Shown: in pieces, positions 49,727 through 58,212 of the stretch
Layout of the letters: every line of letters begins with the position of its first letter
Numbering within the stretch: the first letter of the stretch is position 1
DNA from: Ascoidea asiatica
Taxonomy: Eukaryota; Ascomycota; Saccharomycetes; Ascoideales; Ascoideaceae
Direction: 5' to 3'
Assembly (NCBI GenBank): GCA_001600695.1
Contig: BCKQ01000023.1
Span: 107,926 to 166,137 of the forward strand
Length of the DNA stretch: 58,212 bases
Made by a program: the position numbers and the translations under genes
Notes under the pieces: model-generated
What the model saw: the letters and a program-made list of their open reading frames with translations, nothing else
Told to the model about the DNA's origin: nothing
Database searches by the model: none

Positions 49727-52700
49727 TTGAATCTGAGAATTATCAGCTTATTGTTTATATTTCTTTTTAAACAATTATTTCATTTTAATTCTTATTCTTA
49801 CAATTTTTCAAAAATATTTCTAGTAAATTTTTTTATAATCTTTTTTTTGTTTTTTTTTCTCAAATAATATTTATATTAACCGTTTTTTAGTCATTAAGTT
49901 CATTATAATATTTAATATAAGTCTTGTAGATATTAATTTCATTAATTTGATATTAGTTTGTGTCTAAATAAAATCCTTATTTCAAAAATTGATAGATTTT
50001 TACTAGATACATATGTAACAGACATATTATACTACAGTATATATAAAATTGAAGATTCCAAATATCAAATATATTCCTTAAAAAAAATGTGAAGCAAAGG
50101 ATTTAAAAAGTAAAACAAAATTAGTTGAAGATAATTAGTTAAATTAGATTAATTTGATTGGAGAACCCTTCAAAATTATTATTTTAAGAAATTAATCTAT
50201 TTGTTTGAACTTTATGTTCTTGTTTAAAAAAAAAAGAAATCATAACTAACCATTTCCTTGACTTTCTTTTTTTTTTTTTTTATCTCCACTGTAGATAAAA
50301 AAAAAATAAAGTAAAATTGTACAAATTTGAGAATTATTTAATATATCTTATTTTGGATAAAAGGCATTTTTTTTAAAAAAGATTAGTTAATTTAAATTAA
50401 TAAAATATTGAAACAAACAGCGAAGTAATCAATTCATTTTTAATTACTTCTTAAGTATATTACAACGATTATACTTAAAAAAAAATAAAAACATAATTTT
50501 GAATAATATTGACACACAGTAACTTTTAAGAAAAGGATTCGAGTCAAAAATCTAAGATTTAATAAAATATCGTTTCAAAACGTTCTTTTAATATTAAAAT
50601 ATAGATTATTCTTGATAATGCAAAAAGTAGCTTGGTAATGTGAATTGTCGCTATTACGCCAGCGATTCGCAGTTTTGTAAGAAAGTGAAAAAAAAAAAAA
50701 AAAAAAGGATAATGAACAGCGAATTTTTCATGAAAATCAGAAGGAAATTTAAAAAGCGATTTGAAAAGCAATTTGTAAGAGAACTTGAAATGAAATTTGG
50801 CCTTATTCTCTTAATAAATCTCATTTAAGTATCAAATAATAATATTCATAACAGATAGCATTGTAGAATACAGAGAATTATAACCTGAAATACAGAAATG
50901 CAACTACATTCGTCTTTTCTATAGTTAAAATCCAAACCAGCTTTTTTTTAAGTTAAACTGTAGTTCCTGCAGCTTGATCCATTTTGATCTGAAATGATAA
51001 TTGATTTTACTCTCGGACCTGTACCAATACTGGCTTTTAATTTGGCTTTTGAATTGGCTTTTGATTTATTTCTCAAATGGAATTTGAAATGATGTAAAAT
51101 TGATTTCTATAACAAAGCATCATTCCCCAAAGTTCATCCGAGTAATTTGGAACTTCAATTCAGGCATCTCCAAGATATGATTGCTTTCCTATCATCATTT
51201 AAATATAAATTCCCTATAATTTTTATAATATTTAATAGCAATTGCAATTGAAAGCATAGAAAAGAGAGCAAATGCTGTTAGATTCATTGGAATTCATTTA
51301 ACGTTATTTGCTTATTTATTTATTTATTTATTTATTTATTTTCTGTTTGTGTTTGCTTCTTTCCGGATAAGCACCGGATGGCACCGGCTACAACCAAAAC
51401 AACCAAAACAACCAAAACAATCAAAACAATCAAAACAATCTGCATTTGATCGAGTTGATAGAAAAGTAATCATTTTCATCATCATCATCACTATCATTGT
51501 CCTCCTTTATCACTATCATTATTTTCTTCATCATCATCATAATCAATGGGAAGATGAGCTGGAAAACAGACTGAAAAGGAGCAGGAATCAATCAATGCAA
51601 TTACAAAATAGTCCAAAACCGCTTTCTTCAATAATCTTCTTCCAAAAAGGTTTATTCCTTCTCGGGGGCTATACAATTCAGTCATTATCAGAAATCTCCA
51701 GAGAAATTTATTATTAAACTTTAGCGATGCTCAGGGAAATCATAAAAAATATATTAAAAATTATTTAATTTCAGGTACTTGCTTATCAAATTTAATCCAA
51801 CTAGGTCATGGATCAAAATATTGGAATGTTATTAATTCAATTTGAATTATTTTAAAACAATTAATTAACTATCTTCATTTAAAAAGTATTTCTTTCAATT
51901 CAATTAATACTCAATTATTATATTCAATTATTATATTCAATAATCAATAGAATAAAAAAAGTCAATTTCTATTTATCCATACTTAAAATCTTAGAAATTT
52001 TTATAGTATAAAATATAAAATATAAAATATAAAATATAAAATATAAAAGAAAAAAAAACCTTATTTATTAGAAAGTAATGAATTTAAAATAATTTAATTT
52101 TTACATCATTATACATCTTCAAGATTTGTATCACACAACTATTAAATACTGTATATTCTTAGTTTCAAATTTAATATTAAATATTACTTAAATTATTCCA
52201 AAAAAAAACATTTTACAAAAAATTCAATATAAAAACAGATTCTGCTTTTCAAATTTTAAAGATATTATTGTCTTATTTATTTACTCTTTTCATTATAAAT
52301 ATCAGAGTTATAAATTAAGTAATTAATTTTCCAATAAATATATTCAAATAATTAACTTATCTAATAATCAATAATCTTTATCTTCTTACTTAATTGTATT
52401 CTGAGTCGGTTGTTTTAATATTAATATTTTATTTATTTTTTTTTAATCTACTGTATTCTTTTCAAAAAAAAAAAAGTCATTCATTATAATCATACATATT
52501 TTATAATTAAAATAAATTAGAAAAAAAAATATATATTTAATTAAATTTATTCCCTTTTAAAAAAAAAAGTATAAATCAGATTCAATTTATCCTTTCTTTA
52601 CTTTTCTTTTCTTTTCTTTTTATTCTCAGTAATCAAAAGAAAAATTAATTCAAAAATTACTGACTTCAATCATCTCAATTACAATCTCAATAATATTATA

Positions 52701-52746
52701 TTTATATTTATATATATTTCTATTTCTATTTCTATTTATTTAAAAA
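49727..52746. other. Three-kilobase stretch without a convincing gene
   Basis: AT-rich throughout, with many A and T tracts. At about 51392-51440 there are five to six copies of AACCAAAAC/AATCAAAAC; a short open frame through them (51349-51717) and another at 50640-50828 have no recognisable features. A TAAAATA repeat runs at about 52013-52050. The last 100 bases are the leader of the small gene at 52747. Confidence 0.4.
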
Positions 52747-52899
52747 ATGGGTCTTAATCTTATCAATTGGACATGTTGTTTTTGTGGTAAATATCCAAAT
52801 CCAGGTGGTATTAGAAATTGTTGTAGATGTAATCATCAAAATTGTACTAATTGTGCTTTAGTTATGGTTGATCAAAGTAAAAGAAAAAAGAGTAAATGA
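52747..52899 (+). CDS. Small Cys-rich protein, CC-x-C family (member F)
   Basis: Encodes 50 residues from ATG 52747 to TGA 52899. MGLNLINWT leads into C-C-F-C, eleven residues, C-C-R-C-N-H-Q-N-C-T-N-C, then ALVMVDQSKRKKSK. It has eight Cys. The aromatic-x-CC-x-C start, the C-x2-C-x4-C-x2-C end, the His in the x4 segment and the D-x-S basic tail all agree with members A, D and E. Third codon positions are mostly A or T, as in the known genes. Function is unknown. Confidence 0.75.
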   Translation: MGLNLINWTCCFCGKYPNPGGIRNCCRCNHQNCTNCALVMVDQSKRKKSK

Positions 52900-53772
52900 A
52901 TTATTTCAAAATTTCATTTTCTAAAACTTTTTTTTATCTACATTATTATTATTATTCTTATCAGTATTATATAGTATTATACTAAATTATATTATATTAT
53001 ATTATATTATATTATATTATATGACTCATTTTTTCAAATTTCATTTTCATTTATTTTACTTATAATTAGTTTACATTTTTTATTTCAATTAATGCACTTT
53101 ACTTTTTTAAAAAAACATTATCAAAGATTATCAATGTGTAAATTAAATTTAATTTTAACTAAATACTATAGCAACAGTAATAGTAATTTCAAAAATAGTT
53201 CATTGTTTTGGAAACAAAATTCCTAAAAACGTTTGAATTAGTTCAATGATTGCATATTAAATTCATCCCTACAATATTTATTAAATTGTCCCTGTTGTTA
53301 CTTCTAGTCTTAGATTAATTCAATTTAGATATTATTTATTTAGAGTCAATACAAAAAATAAAATCCCAAATATAAAGTTGAAATTGATTTTCAATTGAAA
53401 ACTAAAAATTCATGGCTGATTTTGAAACATTCAAATCTTTTTTCAAAATAATATGGTTTCTAATTAAAAATTCATTCAAACAAACCAATTGTGAGTTGAT
53501 GATTTAAAGTCATATAAAATTCATAAAACTTTTTATTTAGTTAGAAATTTTCTGTTCTTTTGCATAAAATGAAAAAAAGCATCATAACGAAAATTCCACA
53601 GAGTGAAAAACATTTAAATACGATTAAACCAAATATTCTCGAAGAAGTCAGCCCAATTATTCACAATTTTTCAAAACCAATGAAGCAGATGAACGAATAA
53701 AAAAAAAAAAAAAAAAGGTTTAAAAAAACTTTTTTTAGTCAGAAAACACAAATTTGGTCAAAATAAAAAAGA
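52900..53772. other. Intergenic AT-rich spacer
   Basis: Starts with the 3' region of the small Cys-rich gene, including a TATTA pentanucleotide run at about 52985-53020. The rest shows nothing recognisable up to the tRNA-Ser gene. Confidence 0.4.
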
Positions 53773-53853
53773 CGACAACAGCAGGACTCGAACCTGCGCG
53801 GGTAAACCCAAAAGATTTCTAATCTTTCGCCTTAACCACTCGGCCATGTTGCC
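53773..53853 (-). tRNA. tRNA-Ser(AGA)
   Basis: Reverse strand, 81 bases, identical to the copy at 30502-30582, with an intact variable arm and anticodon AGA. T-rich terminator follows on the transcribed strand. Confidence 0.95.
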
Positions 53854-56475
53854 ATTTCAGTGGCTTTTTTTGCCTTGACTTGTTTGGTACTAGCTTTCAA
53901 GCTGTGTTTGTTAGAGTTGATTACGTAACCAGCGTTTAATCAGTGAAATGCCAGTGAAATTGAAAATAAGCCTAGAAAAAAGGAACTGCACCGATGAGAT
54001 AAAGATTTTGGAGACTGAACTATTTTATAACTCTTTGTTTATTCTCATATTGAAAGTATTTGAAAATAGATTATCTATCAGAAGCAACAACAATGTGTTC
54101 TTTTATATCCACTATCCTTTAGCCAACAATATTCTTCATTGTAATGAAAGTTTCTAGAATGTTGTTATTAAATTCATTGCTTACTCACTTCTCTAGATTT
54201 ATTGTTTCTTGAATTGCTATATTTCAGATATTCTGAAACAGGTTTGATTACAGCTGCTCTTTTTTCTCAATTAGTTTTTAAACTAATGCTTTTGCCTCAA
54301 ATATCAGTTTGTATAACAAATTATTGTATGCTGAATGATATTTTTACTATTAGATAGCTTTATGGTTATATACTTCATATTTCTTATATATGAGAGGTAA
54401 TTGCTTTTTTAATGGTTATCTGAAGGCTAAAACAAAACAAGGGCGGTTAATGTTATTATTAATGAAATTGAAATATTTTATAAATTCAAAAGGATTAGAA
54501 TCACTTTGATTGTGATTTGAATGAATTTTGGAAATTGGTTTCTTTAATTTTAATGGATATTTCCTTCATTATTTGTGAATTAGTAATTGAAAAAGAACCT
54601 ATGAAAAAAAAAAAGATCCCATTAATAGGCTTTTAATACTAAATATCTTTAAATTATTCTTATGTTAGTTAATTTCTGGAATATTTTTTATGATATTTGT
54701 AATATACTAAGAATATATTAAGAATAAGATAATGCTTGAGAAATATTGAATAGATTTTTAATAATTATAATATTACTATTAAAATACTATGCACTATAGT
54801 ACTAAGTAAAAAGTTAAGCATATTTTTAAGAAAGTTTTTTTCTTGGATTTTCTGGGATTATCAGTTATCTTTGTATAAAGAATTTTAGATTGGAAAGAAT
54901 AAAAAAAGGGATAAATGCGATAGGATTATAAAAATGGATTATACAAAATACTGAAAATGAAAGTGTAAGTCTACAGTAATTCTTTTCAACTTTTATCAGT
55001 GAAAGTTTTACAATCATTATAATAATTTCCACTCTATTAATGTTTATTAAGTCTCGTTTAAGTAAAGAAAAGCTGACTGTTTTTTAATCGTTCTCTTTTT
55101 TATTTGAAAAGAAAATTAAAACTGAATAGTTAAAAAAAACAAAATATTATAAAAATTATAGGTCATATTTTTGTCTCTGATTAATATACCACAAAATAAG
55201 ATTCGTCATTTTATTTTATATAATGGACTTAGCAACAGCAGTATTCAGTTGCAATTTCACCTTTGCATAAATAAAAATTACCTAATCACTTTATTAACAG
55301 AATATTTTCACAAAATAATTTGAATCTGCAAAAAACAGTGTAATCAGAATTATGATATTTCAAAAAATCACTAGGTTATTAATGACAAAACTTTTAATAA
55401 CAATGAATCTTTAGTTTTTTTGCTCCTACAGTGATGTTCTTGTTTACTATGAATCTGAAAAGAAAAACATAATCTCTAAAATTTTTATTGCAGCTTTCAA
55501 ATAGGCTTTAGAATATCTCATTAGAGTCAGATTTAATGCTTGCCATTTATTAATATTTCATGAATTTAAAAAACTAAAATATGAAATTTTTGAGAAAATT
55601 TGTATTTATTAAAATATTTATTTTATTATTATTTTCGTGTATGCAAATGATAAAATAATGAAATTCTGTATTGGAATATCAACTAGTAATGGTATTGAAA
55701 ACAAAGATGATTTTTTTTTTTTTTTCAATCCTTTATGAAAATTAGTCCCAACTAGTTAAAGTTAGTACCTATTTTTCTGTAAGGCTTTGAATTTTTCTCG
55801 TTTTCTTTTTCCGTTTTTTTTTTCTTTGGTACTTTTACGCTGCCTAGATGAAAAGAAAAAAAAAAAACTAAACAAATATTATTTATAAACAACCACTTTG
55901 TTTTTTACTATTACTAGTAGCACTAATAGCACTATTGGTAGCAATAGTAACAGAAAAAGTCTTATAATTAGTTTTATAATACTGTAATATAATGCTGAGT
56001 GATAATTTTCTTTTGAATATAAAAATTTTATTGGTTGAGAATGAATATAGAAATTGTATTTCTTTAAATATTTGGTACTAAAACTTTTCTAGACGGAGTT
56101 AAATCAAATAATTTTAATTCTCTAAATGGAATTTTTTATTATGGTTGGATTGAATATAACGTTAACTGAATAAATTGGTACTATTACTAATTTCAATTTT
56201 GTTTATGGACCTTGTTTTTGTACAGTATTACTTTGCAAAAAAAAATTTATCTATTCTTCTTCTATGAAAAGGAATTTTCTCTGATTTTTTTCTTAGTCTT
56301 TTCTCAGAAAAAAAGGAGTATAAAAAAGTGTATAAAAGGACATTGAAATCACTGTTTAAATTTGAAAAATAATTGTTTTTTTATTATTCAATAAAGATTA
56401 ATTAGTGATATATAAGCTTTATTTATTAAATTATCAATATTTATATAAGAAAAATCAAGAAAAATCAAGAAAAAA
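53854..56475. other. Gene-empty AT-rich stretch
   Basis: 2.6 kb without a convincing gene, RNA or large repeat. A 69-residue open frame at 53948-54157 has no coding signature. CCAACTAGTT at about 55749 recalls the core of the repeat behind STR3 but lacks its left half. The last 100 bases, with AGAAAAATCA repeated just before the start codon, are the leader of the gene at 56476. Confidence 0.4.
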
Positions 56476-56889
56476 ATGGCTAGTAAAATTGAACAAATTA
56501 GAAATAGTATCCAAGAGATTGAAAGTAGAAATAATGGAATATGCTTAAGTGTTTACGACCTTCGTAAAAATCGGTATGCTGGATATGGAAAAGATAGATT
56601 ATTTGATATCATGGGAATGAGAAATGTTGATACTATTAAAACAATAATGGCAAGTCCACCAGAAAGATATACAATTGCAACTTTACATGATCCAGAGGAT
56701 GGAATTAGACAATATTATACAATTTATAAAAAATATTCAGAAGAATTTTTAACTGTTTTAGCTATTGATCCATTTGGATTTGCTTGTAGTAGAACTGATG
56801 ATTATATGTTTGTTTTATGCTTTACTGATTTAACTCATATGGAAGATTATGTTATAATTATTGCTGATCTTATTTCAAAATATTTTTAA
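56476..56889 (+). CDS. Protein of unknown function, 137 residues
   Basis: A clear coding region: mixed composition without Asn runs, an ATG in an A-rich leader (AAAAAAATGG) and no low complexity. Residues 1-20 (SKIEQIRNSIQEIES) are likely a helix. ICLSVYDLRKNRYAGYG suggests a first strand-turn-strand, followed by a helix, then YTIATLHD, RQYYTIYKKY, EEFLTVLAIDPFG and YMFVLCFTDL as further strands, and a final helix EDYVIIIADLISKYF. This alternation suggests a small alpha/beta domain, possibly Roadblock/profilin- or PAS-like, but I recognise no family. No signal peptide or zinc ligands. It stands alone between gene-empty spacers. Confidence 0.7.
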   Translation: MASKIEQIRNSIQEIESRNNGICLSVYDLRKNRYAGYGKDRLFDIMGMRNVDTIKTIMASPPERYTIATLHDPEDGIRQYYTIYKKYSEEFLTVLAIDPFGFACSRTDDYMFVLCFTDLTHMEDYVIIIADLISKYF

Positions 56890-57280
56890 GATATGCTTCA
56901 ATTATTGTCTTGATCTTAGATCTTTTTAAATCATTATATTAATGATTTTCATTTAATCTCAATTGTTTTTATTGTCGTAACTCATATTTATATTATATTA
57001 TATTATATTATATTATATTATATTATATCATATTATATCTATATACTACTTATATAACTTATATATCAATTCTATATTATACTTATATTATATCAAAACA
57101 TTTACAGCTTTTCAATGTAATAAACCTTATAGCTTCACGAAGTTTCAAAAGTTAGTATGTATCAAAAATATAAATCAAAAGATGAAGAAGTTGAATTGCA
57201 TAGTATTCAAATTAGGATAATAAACAGATGATAATTCGAGAACTTCCAGAACGTTTTTACTGGTCTAATTCCACAGATTT
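56890..57280. other. Spacer between the unknown gene and tRNA-Phe
   Basis: A TATTA run at about 56993-57030, then AT-rich DNA up to the tRNA. No gene is seen. Confidence 0.4.
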
Positions 57281-57296
57281 GCTGATTTAGCTCAGC

Positions 57297-57329
<33 letters not shown>

Positions 57330-57353
57330 TGTGTTCGATCCACAGAATTAGCA
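57281..57353 (+). tRNA. tRNA-Phe(GAA), second copy
   Basis: 73 bases, no intron. Acceptor GCTGATT pairs with AATTAGC, anticodon GAA, same D and T arms as the copy at 36258-36330, discriminator A, followed by a T-run terminator and three TATTTTTTA-type words. Confidence 0.95.
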
Positions 57354-58212
57354 TTTTTTATATTTTTTATATTTTTTATATTACAATATTTTCTTTTTTT
57401 TATTTTCTTCAATGCTTTCATAAAAGAGAAAATCAATTGCGATACGTGAATACTGATTTAAGAAGTAATATTTTATTTCAATTCCTACAATATTAGTAGT
57501 AGAAGTGTATTATTGTGCTTTATTCAATTTGATGAAATCTATGAGTAGCCACTCGTACTCAGTTTGAATAATGATAATCACGATAATCATGATAATGATA
57601 AAGATAATCAGTTTGTAGTTAATAGGTTTCAAGACAATCTATCAAACTGCGTTCATTAATACTGTACTCTCAAAAGAATTATCTTTCCTACGATAGTTTG
57701 TTTGAAATTATAAAAAAAATAAACATTTATTATGATAAAGAACTTACAATCAATTAATTTTAGAAACAATAAATTGAATAAAATTGGGTCAAATTATATT
57801 AAAAACATGTTAATTATCATTCATTCTTTGAATTTGAAATCTTACACGCTATTTTAACTTAGTTTCAAAAAGCTCTCAATTCAATTTACATTAAAAACAT
57901 TAAAAACATTAGAAACATAATGAAAATTCCATGAAGTAACGTTGTAATGAAATATCAAACCATGTGTTGTTGCTCAAATTCTTGAAGTTATTTGATTATC
58001 ATTAGATTCAAACAAGTTATTATTAATCAATTTCATTTTTATGTAAATCTAACTTGTATTGAAATCAATAATCTACTCGAGTAATAAATAGTATGTAAAA
58101 GAAAGTTTTTAATAACATTTGTTGTCTGGGGTGAGATTTCGAAGGCACGCTATGAATAAAATGAAAACATTTATCAAATTGTTAAGTTTTCTAACTTTAT
58201 CAATCAAAATTG
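57354..58212. other. AT-rich end of the window
   Basis: The terminator of the tRNA, then AT-rich DNA with a GATAATCA-type run near 57570-57610. No gene, RNA or inverted repeat is convincing. Confidence 0.4.

Noticed and set aside
51349-51717. 122-residue open frame with PKQ repeats
   Set aside because: The first part is a nine-base minisatellite read as protein, the middle is a CAT/ATC run, and no domain or conserved feature is seen.

Overview
This looks like nuclear DNA from an ascomycete yeast (Saccharomycotina). Genes are compact and uninterrupted, coding DNA is very AT-rich with long Asn/Asp/Gln runs, tRNA genes carry short introns, and the proteins have clear budding-yeast orthologues (Dur3, Apc11, Rpn4, Ady2/Ato, Hap1, Ate1, Get5, Reb1, Psf3, Str3, Rsp5). 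I cannot name the species. Nothing here decides how CUG is read. A 525-base run of N lies at 14967-15491.

Layout. 1-1.2 kb: a GC-rich, strongly self-complementary stretch that may be a structured RNA gene, then tRNA-Thr. 2.7-8.3 kb: DUR3, APC11, RPN4. 8.8-9.4 kb: a GC-rich island with a heat-shock element, then tRNA-Leu(UAA). 10-14 kb: the first Ato-family acetate/ammonium transporter gene, two tiny Cys-rich genes, a tRNA-Trp/Ser/Thr group and a second Ato gene cut by the gap. 15.5-28.6 kb: HAP1, ATE1, GET5, REB1, PSF3 and a third Ato gene, inverted and identical in protein to the second over all that can be compared. 29-36 kb: GC islands, tRNA-Ser, a tiny Cys-rich gene, a fourth Ato gene, tRNA-Leu(CAA), another Cys-rich gene and tRNA-Phe. 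37-46 kb: a tandem pair of Gly/Asn-rich proteins of unknown role, STR3 and RSP5. 46.7-58.2 kb: a SAP-domain protein with four long internal repeats and a C-terminal membrane anchor, two more tiny Cys-rich genes, tRNA-Ser, an unrecognised 137-residue protein and tRNA-Phe, in otherwise empty AT-rich DNA.

The strongest candidate for something undescribed is a family of six scattered 46-73-residue proteins. They share a CC-x-C ... C-x2-C-x4-C-x2-C core, usually just after a Trp, and four of them share a C-terminal D-x-S, often followed by basic residues. The second candidate is the repeat-containing, tail-anchored SAP protein. The Ato genes form a dispersed cluster with mosaic identity that points to gene conversion, and the two inverted copies flank a 12.8 kb segment.

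Plausible regulatory sites match gene identity in several places: paired Reb1 sites before REB1, a Hap1-like CGG-N6-CGG before HAP1, a perfect HSE upstream of RPN4, an MCB box before PSF3 and three CACGTG boxes before STR3. Several genes belong to protein turnover or quality control (Rpn4, Apc11, Ate1, Rsp5, and the ubiquitin-like Get5), but they are not arranged as a functional unit.
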